Positions 38,606 through 50,476 of a stretch of 64,000 nucleotides of DNA are shown here, one piece after another. The notes beneath the pieces were generated by a model that was not told the DNA's origin, did not search any database, and was given only the letters and a program-made list of their open reading frames with translations. This stretch comes from Sympetrum striolatum (taxonomy: Eukaryota > Arthropoda > Insecta > Odonata > Libellulidae). Position 1 is the stretch's first letter. The number at the start of each line of letters is the position of its first letter. The translations under genes were made by a program, and so were the position numbers. Where the stretch lies: NCBI GenBank assembly GCA_947579665.1, contig OX388349.1, forward strand, positions 41,487,854-41,551,853. Direction: 5' to 3'.

Positions 38606-39849
38606 TCACAAGATTGTAGGATACAGTTCACCTTTTACTTGCAAAGAAAAGCAAATGCTTCAAATCGGATGTTTCTTGTCAGTCGTGGACTTAACGGCTG
38701 AGAAAAAGGTTGTGCCCGGTCATGGCAGAAATAGTGCGTAGCGCGAAAGTTTACAAAACTCGATCGAGTCAACTTGATAAAAAGGATAACGTAAAGAGGT
38801 TAGCAGAGACTTTCTTAGGGGAAGTAGTTGAACATCGAGGTTATTATTATTAAAACCGATCATCGAGGTTCAGTTTTATTTGATCCATAATTTGGCTAAT
38901 GTGAAGATGGATTGATACAGCAAATATATTAAATGTATACGTATCGAACATTTTGAAAAGTATTAGGGATATTAACTTAATACATTTTATTAAAATTTGC
39001 ACTAGCAAATACACAAAGTAGATAAAGAAAAATATTGTGGCGACAGAACATTTCCTATAACTTCATTTGGTTCCAATGCATCTTAAGCACCCAAACTATA
39101 TTGGCAGCACATCCTCACTAAAGGATGATTATTACCTTCCACAAACACCACTGATATTCACGATTTATGCAATTCAAGCCTAAATGTGATGTATGAATAT
39201 ATCTGAAGTTCTTACAAATTTTGCAGCTCTAAATGATTCGTGATGCCACCCATGTTTCCTTCAATCTTCAAAAATGTTTTCGTTTCACTTTTGAACACGA
39301 TATTGAAAATGAGAAATTTGGTATTAATATAAGACGCGTGATATTTGCCGTTGTAGAAAGTAAAGCTACATTCATAAAATTCATAAAATACAAATTATCT
39401 CTTTGTATGGAAGCATGGGTGAGTAACTTTAAGTTGAGAACATCCAAAACTTGCACACTGCATTACAACCATGGCCAGCTATTTTCCAACTATAAACCGG
39501 AATTTGGTTTAGAGGAAACGTTGCTACCTTACTTAAATGAAAGTGACTCTTGTTTCTTCTTTCCTACGTAAATCGCTGAATACACACAATAAAATAAATA
39601 CAAGGTTATCTTAGAAAAGAAAGGAAAATTCCTACTTGGGCAAAGAGCTGAAGGCCCTTGGTAACTCATTACTGGTTTAAGAAAATCATTTGCATGAACC
39701 CAGCTCCTTATTCTAAATACTTTTGAAGTGAAAGCAACGGAAAAGGAAAGGTGAACATTGGGCAAGGTCATCTATGATGCATTTCAGACTCAAATACGGA
39801 GAAACGGGAAAGGGAGAGTAAATGTTTTTTTCTTTGAGCCTTATTCCCG
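38606..39849. other. Non-coding DNA
   Basis: No gene recognised. The 112-codon frame at 39233-39571 and the minus-strand frame at 39529-39771 show no known domain. Confidence 0.45.
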
Positions 39850-40036
39850 TATTCTGATAGGGTCGGCTAATGATTAATGGTTTTGGGTGATGATAAGGTT
39901 GGATTAGGCCATGATTTTAGACTTTTACGGCCGGATACCCTTCCTGAACGGGAATGTCAAGCAAACACAAGCAACCATTCCCTGATTCCCGGATTCGAAC
40001 CCGGGGTTAGCGCGCTAACCACTTGGCCACCAAGGC
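39850..40036 (-). mobile_element. tRNA-derived SINE
   Basis: On the minus strand, starting near 40036, the A box TGGCCAAGTGG (40029-40019) and the B box GGTTCGAATCC (40001-39991) both match the Pol III internal promoter consensus. The T stem CCCGG/CCGGG is perfect. The boxes are only 17 nt apart, so the anticodon arm of the parent tRNA is deleted. The tRNA-related head is followed by a non-tRNA body with GGTATCCGGCCGTAAAA. This structure is that of a SINE head plus body, not a functional tRNA. The 3' limit is uncertain. Confidence 0.75.
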
Positions 40037-40685
40037 TGGTTGAAAGGGATAGTATATATATGAGATAGAAAAGATAGCACAGAAAAACTGACTAAAATTG
40101 ACAAAATCACTACTCTTTGGTACATGATACATCAAAGCGGAAAGTTTGCGTTTGCCAATGGAAGTAAATGCCTTAAGTGCATTCTGGTAATTTAAATCGA
40201 TAAATAAGTAATTCCTAAGAGGGATAGGAATTTAGATGTATGAATAAAATTAGGAAGAGTGACAAAAGAAGGATAAACTGTGGTGGAATGAACCAGGTAT
40301 ACGTTCTTTAACCATGTTGATCTAATCAGTTCTAAGTTCTACAGTAATTGCGGACCCTCAGATATTTTTGAGAAATCATGAATCTGGTTATACCTTGCTG
40401 AATCAAAAAGTAAATTTATTAACCACCGAAGACTCCAAAATAATTTATAACGCCTGATAATAATACCAACTAGCTTAGACATACCTTTTCTTTCCATTAA
40501 CATTGTAGAAGGAAATGAAGTGTTGGAAATGTAGTTCCAAGTTTTGCCTATGAAAGAGCACGTCACTTGAAGTCGATGTTAATCCATAGATAATTAATGC
40601 AGTATTATCTTATAATAGGAGTGGAAGAAATCAGAAGAGACCCCTCGGATTGACGTATAGTATATATACCAGACAGAAAATTTCA
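40037..40685. other. Non-coding DNA
   Basis: No gene recognised. A short minus-strand frame at 40339-40566 has no known domain. Confidence 0.45.
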
Positions 40686-40689
40686 AACG

Positions 40690-40800
40690 GCATCTCAGCA
40701 GCCCTGAGGAAGATGGCAGAGTCGGCCGTCGAAACGTTGGCGACATGGTCACCGGAATCCACCTGGATGATAACCCGAGAGCTTTTAACCCAAGCTATTC
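40690..40800 (+). mobile_element. Penelope-type terminal sequence with core hairpin motif
   Basis: CTGAGGA (40704-40710) precedes a 6-bp stem GATGGC/GCCGTC with a 7-nt loop (40712-40730) and GAAACGTTGG (40731-40740). It has the CTGANGA-hairpin-GAAA layout of the 8.8-kb and 62.9-kb motifs, with the strongest stem II of the set. Stems I and III are not clear. The downstream words up to about 40800 look like part of the same repeat, but its ends are not defined. Confidence 0.4.
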
Positions 40801-43082
40801 ACCAGGAGAGCCTCTAGTCTTTTTATAGTTTCTTCTTTCCACCACGAGGTGATTACGTAACCTGTTACGAGAATTCTCCTGTTCCCACCTTAAGAGAATT
40901 CCGATTGTCTTCAAAAATATGAAATACGTGAGTAGCGTTTCAAAGGCAGTGAGTAATGGAGGGAAAACAGTTTCTTGTTATCACAGTGCTTACTGCTAAA
41001 GTTAAAGGGCTGCGTATTAACCTCGTGATTTAAGCGAGGACCTGAGTGAATGGGGATTTAAAGTTAGAAGGATTTTTAAGAGGAAACAAATGTTCATCTG
41101 CGCGTAGTTCGTTTGTTGAAAGTTTTCAATGTTGCTTATCCTTCTAGATTTCTTTTTTGTGGGTGTTTAACATGTGCTCCGGAAGAGAATACTTGTGGTA
41201 AACTAAACTGAAGAAGGTTTGTCAGGAGTTGAAGCTCTCGACTCGACTTGCAGTGGAATCCGATTGTAAGTGTTGAAAAGTGTGTTATTCTAAATCTGCG
41301 ATGGAAGAATCGTCAAGGAGGAAACCCTCATGATTGATTGACTTCATGCTGGTGTTCTAGAAATTGGGCATCATTCGTTTACGTTGCGATCGCAAAATGC
41401 AAGATTTGAAAGAAAGTTGGATGACAATGATAGGTGTATTGATTTAATCTATATGTATGTGAAACTTCTGAATCCACTGCGAGGGTTAGCAAGTAGATGA
41501 TTACTAAGACAATTACAAGGATATCGTATTCTTAGTGCAAATTCATTCGTATTCGTCAATATGTTGTAGTGTTAATCGTGACCAGATTGACAGTACTTCC
41601 CAGGCAGGGTATTTAATTGGATAATAAATCTAAAAATACTTACGGACTCTTGATTAAGTCAGTCAAGCATATTTTTGCTTATCGGTAATAAAATATGAAT
41701 GAAAACGACGAAACCAATCGAAACATATTCTTTCTTTTCACTTGTCTCATCTTGATACTTTAACCCTCCAAGGACGAGAATTATTTTTTCTTAAAAATTA
41801 CCCTAATTTTAGTATATTGGTATTCAGATGACCTAAATTAAAAACAGAAAATTGTTTAAAAAAGGTTAATCCTGCGAGTAAAGTTACCAGATAGCTTCGG
41901 AGGTTCCTTAACCCCTGCTTACCTGTTTTTTGTAAGATCCTATCTATAACTATAACTCGTTGAAATCATGTTGAATCATTAAAAACATCTTCCGAAGAAA
42001 TCGTATCATACTTGTTTCATTAGCGAGAGGATTAGTATCATAAAGAGAAAATTCTTAGAGATAAAAATAACGTTTTCCCCTTTATTTGTTCACAAGTACG
42101 TCTTTCTTGAAAGATTGCACTTTGTATTTTCAACATATATCCTTATAACAAAATATTACTAGTATTACCCTGTAAATAAAGTAAATTACCCTTTGAGTCA
42201 ATTGATTAGGCAAAGGCGCTTGATAAATTTTTCCGTTTCGGGATGAAGAGTTATAATGATAAGTACATAAATCTTTATTTCACTTTGAAAAATTAACATC
42301 TAATAATCTTAAATATCTAAAACCAAAAATAGATGTTTTTTTCTGAATATAAAATATTTTTGTTACGCAACCTATGAAACCTTTCGCTCTACCACTTATG
42401 CAAATTCGCAGAATTTAAGAAAAATCAAAATTCTACAAAAAAAATAAAATGTTATATTTAAATTGATAATTAAAAAATCGTTAAAATTTAATTGCTATCA
42501 TTAGTTATGGAACATTTTTATGATGGTTGGTGGGAAAGGCCAAATTGAAAGACGGTTAAATTTCGGCCAATCAGGTGACAGCAATTTCGTTTATCGGTTA
42601 CTCGGATAGTTTTATCCTCAGTTGTTGTTTGGCTACCAACCTGTATTTGGAAAACAGTTGAAATTCGAATTTGTTGACTTTGTGAACGACCATCGCCGTC
42701 GCCACACAGGATTTCCAGTTCATGGTAATTTCTATAAAATACTTTATAAGATATTGTCTTCTGCTATATTGCCTAAGAAAATATTGCTATTGTTCGTTGG
42801 AAATACAAAGAATTTCAAATACGTCGTTGAGTAATATCAGTGCATGCCATTCCAGACTCTATCCATAAGACTTCAATTAGGGATAAACCGGGGCTAAAGT
42901 CAAAGGGAGAGAGGTGGATTTTCAGATTGTGATGGATTTAAATTTTCTTGTACTAATGATATGACCTTGTTTATTTAGTAAGCCTTGGTACTCATTATTA
43001 CGATTTGATGAGCACGCTTTCCGGCTTAAGCTCATTATGCATAGTCAATATCGAATATTAAAAATCTGATGTGGCCAGCACA
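40801..43082. other. Non-coding DNA
   Basis: No gene recognised. The frame at 42622-42834 shows no known domain. A modestly GC-richer patch covers 40800-41350. Confidence 0.45.
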
Positions 43083-43931
43083 TGACTTTCTCCATATATA
43101 AGATGTAAATATTTATCTACGACAGTAATTTCGAACTCTATATTCCATCTAAACTTCGAAGATGAGTGATTAATATATATATTATTATCTTTGACGCCAA
43201 AAACATTATAAATAATGTTTTTCGGGACATGATCGATGAAAAAGGATGGAATTGGCCTTTCGCCCATAGAGCCCAGAGCGCCCTACTAAGTACATAATCA
43301 GCAACTTCCGGTTTATCAGTATTTAATGAATACCTCCTAAACAATCAGTGATACAAAAATATGTTTTAAACAAAAATTATAGTAAATTACATTTCCTAAG
43401 ACTTTTGTAATAAATAGTATATACCTAAATATCATATTTTTGGAGATATATTGAAAACCGGAAATGAGCTTTGAAGAATGAAGCTCAACTTCCGGTTAAC
43501 TGATTTACTCCAAAAACTAATCAACTCTAACGACACCAACCAAAATACTATTTATGAAATTTGGTGTTGATAAAATGAATGGTTCTCATGTTAGAGCGCC
43601 CACAAAGTACATATCAGCTACTTCCAGTTTATCGGTATTTCACGAATAACTCCTTATCAACTGGGGATAAAAAAATATGTTAAATACAAAAGTTATAGTT
43701 AATAACATTATCTAAAACTTTTATAAGTAATACAATACACGTATATATCATATTTATGGAGATATTTTGAAAACCGGAAATGTGCTTTGTTGAATGAAGC
43801 TCGACTTCCGGTTAACCGATTTACTCCAAAAACTAATCAACTCTGACAGCACACAAAACAGTTCTATATATGAAGTTTGGTATTAAATATATAAACGATA
43901 CTTTCTCTATACTTCGTATATGGAGAAAGTA
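43083..43931. mobile_element. 849-bp element with inverted ends and two internal 317-bp units
   Basis: The left edge reads GACTTTCTCCATATA (from 43084) and the right edge is its near complement TATATGGAGAAAGTA (43917-43931). Inside, about 300 bases are repeated in tandem: AGAGCGCCC at 43275 and 43593, TGGAGATAT at 43441 and 43757. Each unit holds a strong hairpin, AACCGGAA and TGAGCTT against AAGCTCA and TTCCGGTT, with a small loop. There is no coding capacity; the minus-strand frames at 43058-43344 are in the repeat and unconvincing. The right edge can also fold on itself. It looks like a non-autonomous element, family unknown. Confidence 0.55.
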
Positions 43932-43984
43932 AAAAACATGTTTGCCTGTAAATAAGCACCTCATATCACGGTATGTCTTTTTGA

Positions 43985-44085
43985 GAGTAAGAAGCGAATG
44001 AAATATCCTACGTTGCCGGGACTCGAAACCAGTTCTCGTATTTAACTTCGAGAAACGCGTAACCATAGGTTTGCCTACATCTATT
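43985..44085 (-). mobile_element. Probable tRNA-derived SINE head
   Basis: The minus strand has an A-box-like TATGGTTACGCG and, about 30 nt on, GGTTTCGAGTCC (44030-44019), a B box with one extra T. Spacing is similar to a tRNA. The 5' side abuts AT-rich DNA, and the right end of the 849-bp element lies about 55 bases beyond the other side. It is a degenerate copy. Confidence 0.45.
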
Positions 44086-44324
44086 TAAGGTCTGTATGGA
44101 ACAGCCAAAAATAATTTCTTTTAATATTGATGCTTAGATAAGTACACATATCTCATGGCGTGGACATAACGGTAGTCTTGTTTCACTGATAACGAAAATA
44201 AGTATATTTTTGTATTAAGTTAGTATTTAATTATCCTATGAATGATTTCTGAAAATTTTATTGGCGTTTTCATTTGCTTCAGAAACCGTGAAAGTAAAAT
44301 GTTGAAATTGAAAGTTAGAAAACA

Positions 44325-44415
44325 GAAAAAAATTCCGACAAATCCAGGATTCTAACTCAGAGCCCAGCTTTGCCGCATGAGTTTTCAACTTCCCTGGAAG
44401 GCAAATCTCCGGTTT
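44325..44415 (-). mobile_element. Degenerate tRNA-like SINE fragment
   Basis: The minus strand reads AACTCATGCGGCAAAGC, then GAGTTAGAATCCTGG, a weak B box, and then a T-rich body. Only the downstream half is tRNA-like. It may be a second member of the family seen just upstream, but the match is low. Confidence 0.3.
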
Positions 44416-47100
44416 TTATTCCATTCTTGGTCAATGTAACCGAATTTAGTTTGAGTAGTTTACCTTGATTAGTGGTTTACCTTGATTTATAGTTATAATG
44501 TTAATTTTTATTCCTTGATAAGCATCAATGCGTGCATCGAATTGAATCGAGTTGAGTGCAGTTGAAATTTTTCGGAAGATGGCAGTTGAAGAAAAAATGG
44601 AAAAAAATCATTCTTATCTATTTAATTGAATAGAATACTTAATCATTCTAAAATAGAATTGATTATCGCTTTTGATAGGATAAATTTCAGAATTGTCCAC
44701 TGTTTTAGTTCCGCAGCAAAGATGACCCTCTTTAACGTCATAACTTACATTTATTTATTTGAAATACATTATATTTGTTTTGTAACAAATGGCATTTATT
44801 TTGTAATAAATTTTACTTAAGATTTAAATTCAGCCAGATAATTTCAGGTACTCTATGCGATTTTGTACGTATTTATATCGACATTAACCTTTTGTTTCAT
44901 GTCGAAATTTAATTTTCGAAGTAATGAATTAGAGTTTTAATTAATGCTTATTTTAATATTAACTCTTGTCAGTGGTCATTACTTTCAAAATTTATTCTCT
45001 TCTCAATATTTTTCGTCGATGTAACCAGATTTTTTAAATCATTGCTCAACGGTTTAACGGTTTCAATTCAACGGAGATACTTATGTTTCAAAATGCTAGT
45101 TTTACTTTTCATATCTACTGCTTTAGAATAGAATAACTATCTTATTGTAATTATTTTATGTATTATTAATTAGAAATCTTCTAATTTTCATTAGGTTGGG
45201 AGAAAGGAACTATTTTTCACAGTGATATTGTCTGGGCGTATTGGTCATGTGTCGTACAGAAGCAACAGACGTATAGGGGAACCTTTCATGGAGGAGGGTG
45301 GTGGATTGAAGCTTCTACTTCGGTAAGGAGATTATAAATATTTATTCAGATTATTTTCAACTTCTTCTATATCATCATAATTAATTGAAGTTTGTGTTAC
45401 TTAAGAAGAAGATTAACATTTGTTTCAGTTTTTAATTTTGTGCATTTTGTGAGTAAGATGAGCTACATCTTGTAAAAAAAATCCTACTTCTTGATGTCAT
45501 CAGGGATATATCAATACATATTATTATCTACAATCCGCTATCTACCAGAATTGATACTTATACAATAATGAATATTTCTGTTCCCTGCAACATTGAAAAA
45601 GAAAGTTCATTTAGTATCGCTTGTTGGCTCTCAATTTCTATTGAATTGAGTAACAATCACAATGATTCATATTTTTAGAAATACCCTGTCATGCCCAACG
45701 GCTGATTAGTCGTCGTTTGCTTTAAGTTATTTTTCATATACCGGAATTAATTCTGATATTAATTATAAGATTATATATTATATATTATTATATTAGATTT
45801 CAATGGCTACAGTTACTTTGTAACTTATGTTTGAAGTCAGAATTCGATTCGAAATATGAATTAAAGCTGGTCGTTTCTAAAGTGCTGAGGTTTTTTGACG
45901 ATTCTAGAATAATATTGCTAATTTGTTTTTCTTGTTTGGCGTATTTTAGACAAAGATTGAAGCCAAAGAATTATTAAATACAATTGAAGCCAATCGTCTT
46001 GAAACTTGAAATCGAGTCGGACGAAATAAAGATAATCCACCCTAGTTGTAGTAATCCACACTCCTAGATAACCACTCATTTTTCAAGCAAGATAATTTAT
46101 TTTCCTAAATCAAGGTTTTCCACTCCCATTATAAGATAACAGTGAAGTTAGTATACGTCTATTGACTTCAGATTCAAGAGATGTGCTCGTTCATAGTGAA
46201 ATGTGGGTATTCGATGAAGCTTCCCATACTTCAATTTCTTCTACATCATTATCTTAAAGAGAAATGATGCCTAAGCTCACCCGTAATATCATCAGCTGGT
46301 TTAATTTTATTGGAGTCTTAATTGATCGAGAAAATGAATTTTTGATTAAGAACTTTGTAGTCCGACCGGCTTGAACAAAAATGTTGGAGTGTCCGCAGTA
46401 ACAGTTTCGTTTTGTTCAACTCAAAAAGTTAGTTAGTTAGTAGGGAAAGTTAGTTAGATAGGGTTAGTTATCGTAGCTTAAGCTAATTATGCCCACATAT
46501 TCATTATATATTACCCAAAAATTAATCTCTGTTTTATATTTTTCTCTATATATTGATTTAAATCATTTCTTACTCGTTCTCTATGGATCTTACTTATGAC
46601 GCTATCATCCATTACAACATGAAATTTTGCGCGTTGTTGGATCAAGTGTGAATAATATTCAATCAAAGATGTGAATAAAATAGCTTTCAGTTTAAAATAC
46701 TACATAATACATATCTAATACGTTCAATTCAATAAATTCGGCTTTTAATTATGATCGTTCTATTTATCGCGAGAAATACCACTTTATTCGCTTAGTAATA
46801 ACGGCGAGATAACGTATTTCACTTAAGAGAAATTTAACAGATGCAAATCGATAATTTTAATTTATTTGATACTGCTACATATTTTTCTCGTCGATAATTC
46901 ATCGGATTTTCGCAATATGTGCCCGTAGCATTCCCATAGTATCATCCACATAACCATTTCATTTTGAACTTAATATATTTTGTAAATATTGGGTTAATGT
47001 TCAATAGTGAAATATCCTTTATGAAAACTATAAAGGAAAACCATATGGCATTACAAATTTTACTTAATATTGAGGATTTTATCCTATTATTCCTTAAAAC
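44416..47100. other. AT-rich non-coding DNA
   Basis: No gene recognised. A short (GTTA)-type run lies at 46427-46470. The frame at 44626-44820 and others are AT-driven and show no domain. Confidence 0.5.
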
Positions 47101-47141
47101 TAGAAGGTCCGGGATATGTTGCCTACCTCAAAGGTCCGCGA

Positions 47142-47157
47142 GGGGTCAATTGACCCC
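47142..47157. repeat. Perfect 16-bp palindrome
   Basis: GGGGTCAATTGACCCC is fully self-complementary. It lies in a short GC-rich island (47100-47180) bounded by AAGGTCC on the left and GGACCTT on the right. The arrangement resembles the end of a DNA transposon, but I cannot assign a family. Confidence 0.7.
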
Positions 47158-47759
47158 AATGCGTCATTAGAAGGACCTTGCTGTATTCGCGCTATAGATG
47201 CCCCTTTTTATTGTTTTTCTTCGTCATGAGCTTTTTTATTACTACATTTTGGCACTTGAACCCTGTTACAGGTGGATTTTAGGCGGATTAGAGTGGTTTT
47301 ACAGTTCATAAATGGAATTGGTCGGAAATAATTTCATTTTCTTTCGATTTTTTTTTTCATTTATTAAAAGAAATGTACAGATATCTTCTTTTATAACACA
47401 ATTACATGAAAATGTTTTAAAACACTGGTTTTTAAGAAGTGAAAATCATTATACACAGCAAAGTAAGAATAGCATCTCGACAGAAGATTTTCTAGTGAAA
47501 AAGTGACTGTCACAGAGAACATGGCCAATTTGCAGGCTAGTACAAAATTTGCTTTAAACGGTATGTATGATTTGTTTAACATATTTCTACTTTGTTTTAT
47601 CTACTAGAAGACATTTTACCTAAAGCTATCCACTACATTACATTTTTTCAGGAACAGAACAAAAAAAATCTTAAAAGTGTACGAAAGAACATGGTTTTTG
47701 TTCTTGAGGTAAGTAACAAAGGCATGCCTTGCGCGTTAAACGAAAGTGTCAGTTCAGAA

Positions 47760-48213
47760 GGTTAAAAACGATTGATCAGCCCGCCGACTGCAAAATATGT
47801 TCAGTGATTCGGTCTTAACAATAAGGAACGTTACAGCAGCAGAAATTCACCGACAGATATTTAACATATTTAAGACGCCCCAATGCGATAATCATTTGTG
47901 ATCACTGATCACAGAATATTTAGTCAACGCCGTGGACGGAGGGATTCGTGAAGACGGGTAATTCTAATTTTCAAATTTATTACTGGAATTTCCAAAAGTA
48001 AGAAGAACAACTTTTCACAAAATTGTATCTGAGAATTTGCAATTTCATATGTTTTACATACCGCAGAAGTGAAAGAAGCAGTTTAAGACTGGTTATCCTC
48101 TCAGGTGGCAGACTCATATTGACTTCAGCATAATAAAAAGCTTGTAAAACGTTATGAAAAATATTTAAACAAAAATAGAAACTGCGTAGAAAAATACAAA
48201 AGTATGCCTTCTC
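47760..48213 (+). pseudogene. Mariner transposase pseudogene, catalytic core deleted
   Basis: The plus strand encodes DQPADCKICSVIR; a one-base frameshift then leads into LTIRNVTAAEIHRQIF, the first helix-turn-helix of mariner-type transposases. After a gap come RRTTFHKIVSENLQFHM (about 48000-48050) and, from 48066, EVKEAV, stop, DWLSSQVADSY, stop, LQHNKKLVKRYEKYLN, the typical mariner C-terminus. The region with the three catalytic acids is absent between these parts: only about 15-20 codons separate the second block from the C-terminus. Several stops and a frameshift show decay. No long open frame marks it, so it was found by translation. Terminal inverted repeats were not identified. Confidence 0.65.
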
Positions 48214-48214
48214 T

Positions 48215-48735
48215 TTCTTTTTCCTTCCAGGGTTAGGCTTAAAGCCTGTTCCGGCTTCACTTCACCTCTCTCTAGGCATTCGCAAAAACGCTCTTTGTAT
48301 CTGTTTTTATATTCCATTAATCACTCTGACATCGCCTGAACTACTAGCTATTTTCTTATATACGTACTCCTTATTTTATCTATTCTTGTACATCGAAGAA
48401 ATTTCATTTCAGAGGACTCTATATGTTTTAATTGCTTTTGTTTTGCTGTCCAACATTCTGATTCATACATCATAGTAGGGACTGCCATCACCTTGTAAAA
48501 GTTAATTTGGGTTTCTTTTCTGGTTTTACCTATTAAGGTTCCTACTATTGTCCCGCTTATCCTTTGCAAGATTTTAATTTTATTTGTGATGCCTTTATCG
48601 TCTTCATAAGCTATATCATATCATAAATATTGAAAATGGGATACCTGTTCGAGTACTTGGTTTTCAATAAGATTTTTTCTTCTAACTGGATAGCTTCCTA
48701 AGAATGCCATCGTTTTCGTTTTAGCCGTCGAAATT
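48215..48735 (-). pseudogene. RTE/L1-like LINE, C-terminal part of reverse transcriptase polyprotein
   Basis: On the minus strand from about 48730: TAKTKTMAFLGSYPVRRKN, LIENQVLEQVSHFQYL, stop, then IKILQRISGTIVGTLIGKTR, KETQINFYKVMAVPTMMYES, ECWTAKQKQLKHIESSEMKF, LRCTRIDKIRSTYIRK, stop. The strings QVxxFxYL, TxINFYKVxAVPTxxYxSEC and EMKFLR belong to the segment after the reverse-transcriptase active site in many arthropod LINE polyproteins. A final degenerate part (RAFLRMPRER) follows. The catalytic YADD block and endonuclease are missing. It abuts the mariner remnant, and a longest clean frame of 73 codons (48348-48569) is only part of it. Clade assignment is uncertain. Confidence 0.65.
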
Positions 48736-49175
48736 TTTAGGTTATATATATTTAGAAGTATGTAAGGAATTAAATAATATAACTATTTTGAAGAAATCTT
48801 AGACTGCTTATTCTTAGTGAGAAATCGGACCTTACTTTCCGAATAAGCCTCGTATCAAGGATTTGGAAGAAAATTTGAGATAGTGTATAAACACATTTAC
48901 CCGCATCACTTTCTACATTAAATTATATTTAGATATACATTTTATGCAGTAATTTGAGTTCCCTGGTTAAGCACCAGACTCATAAGAGTGTTGCCATCAG
49001 AAATAAAACCATCTTTAATTTGTATTATTTTTAGGCTTTAATCCGCTTGAAAAATTTGACTGGAGAGAAGCAAGTATTATTACTATTCACTAGTATTATT
49101 CAATATCGGGATAGGCATGAAGGAAAGAGAAATGGTATAACGATTTTTGTGTAGGATGTTGAATGATAAGCTCTG
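48736..49175. other. Non-coding DNA
   Basis: AT-rich interval between the LINE remnant and the pogo-like element. I see nothing in it. Confidence 0.5.
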
Positions 49176-49177
49176 TA

Positions 49178-50474
49178 GGGGAGACCGGGGCTGGTTGGCC
49201 GAGTTTTGTTTTCGGAATTTCTGTACGCATTTTGGTTTGACTGTTTGAAGAACGGTTTACCCTGTCATAAAGACACAACCCTTGAGCATATATGTGAATT
49301 TTTTCATTCATGAAAAAAATCAGGAAAAAAGTTATAAGCAACCAAATCCGGCACCAAAATTCGGCCAACCAACCCCAGGGCCGGGGTAGGTTGGCCGAGT
49401 TTTGTAAAATATGTGAAAGATATCAAATGTATCAATGGAAAATATTTATTAGTGTAAAAAAATTAGTGTACATAGTTTTGTAATATGTAGGTACGTAAAA
49501 AAACTCCGCTCGTTACTTTTTAGTCTTTTTAACATTTTTAGACTTAGTTTCGGCAGCTTTAGTGAACTTTTTCATAGCTCTCGCGGCTTTCCTTTCCTCC
49601 GCCAGCGTACGCTTACGTTTGCTTTCATTTTTCTCCTTCTCCAATGCTGCTTTAATTAGGGAATCGGTCAAAATTTCAGTCGATCGGCGTTTACAACCTT
49701 GACGCTTCTTCGAATCAGTTCGTGCACTTGCCTTGGGGAGAGGTCTGACGTCTTCAGGAAGGCTTACATCTGCAGCAGATTCTATGCTGTTGGACGAGTT
49801 TTGTTCAGGGTTGGGTCGATCTGTGACAGATCCTGCCAGGAACTCCTCAGGAGGAAAAATTTCAGGAATGAAAGGGCACACGCCAGAGACTCTGAAACCA
49901 GCTCGAATATTGTTCGGTGTGCAGGCGAGTGGAAATACACTGGCTACGATTCCCGGAATGTCGTAGATGGTCATTGGTTTGCCAGGGTTGTTCGTCATCC
50001 ACGCATCAGTAGGAGTAGGTATTTACGAATTTTTTAAATGGACCTGGATTTTTTTAATTTACAACTCGGCCAACCAGCCCCACACAACACTCGGCCAACC
50101 TACCCCAATGAATGTTTTCGAGAACAATCACGGTTCACAAAAACAAAAGTGAGGTTACCCTGGAAACCGATATACCGTTTTGTAGGGTTTTGAATACCCT
50201 TTCCAGCGGTACCACGTTTTTTGAAATCGGATGGAAATTGACTCGTGTTACGAAGATTACTTTACAAGAACAGAAATTTACTCACCAGTGTCGAAAAAAG
50301 AAAAAACGTGCTCCTGTGCGAACGGCAACACGAAAACAGCTGAAATTACGTCGGTAAATGGACGAACTAATTCCACACCAAAATCACTATAGATGTCACC
50401 GCTGTGCCCAAAAGTCTTATTAAAAAAGACACTCGGCCAACCTGTCCCTTCGGCCAACCAGCACCGGTCTCCCC
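49178..50474. mobile_element. Pogo-like DNA transposon, internally deleted, TA duplication
   Basis: The ends are near-perfect inverted repeats: GGGGAGACCGGGGCTGGTTG at 49178 and the complement of GGGGAGACCGGTGCTGGTTG ending at 50474. The pairing continues through GGCCGA, with one mismatch in 26. TA flanks both sides (49176-49177, 50475-50476), the insertion signature of Tc1/mariner and pogo elements. The end motif GGTTGGCCGA also recurs inside: as a palindrome at 49361-49400 and twice in tandem at 50065-50107. Such sub-terminal copies are plausible transposase binding sites. Between them is one reading frame for the transposase C-terminus. At 1.3 kb it is about half an autonomous length, so it is a deletion derivative. 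Confidence 0.85.
49513..49998 (-). CDS. Pogo-like transposase, C-terminal 161 residues
   Basis: The frame has no stop and lies wholly inside the pogo-like element. Residues 10-55 hold TIYDIPGIVASVF, NNIRAGFRVSGVCPFIPEIF and EEFLAGSVTDRP. The pattern NI..GF..(S/T)G..PF...IF...(D/E)F.....TDR is the segment that follows the DDE domain in pogo/Tigger-family transposases. The rest (100-161) is Lys/Arg-rich and probably a nuclear-localisation or coiled tail. The catalytic DDE domain and the N-terminal CENP-B-like DNA-binding domain are missing, so it cannot catalyse transposition. The homology continues a few codons upstream of the first ATG (PTPTDAW), so that ATG is internal to the original protein. 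The frame has stayed open for 161 codons, which suggests a recent deletion. Confidence 0.7.
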   Translation of the reverse strand: MTNNPGKPMTIYDIPGIVASVFPLACTPNNIRAGFRVSGVCPFIPEIFPPEEFLAGSVTDRPNPEQNSSNSIESAADVSLPEDVRPLPKASARTDSKKRQGCKRRSTEILTDSLIKAALEKEKNESKRKRTLAEERKAARAMKKFTKAAETKSKNVKKTKK

Positions 50475-50476
50475 TA

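Noticed and set aside
49699..50037. Plus-strand frames of 112 and 77 codons within the pogo-like element
   Set aside because: They are the antisense shadow of the transposase frame on the minus strand.
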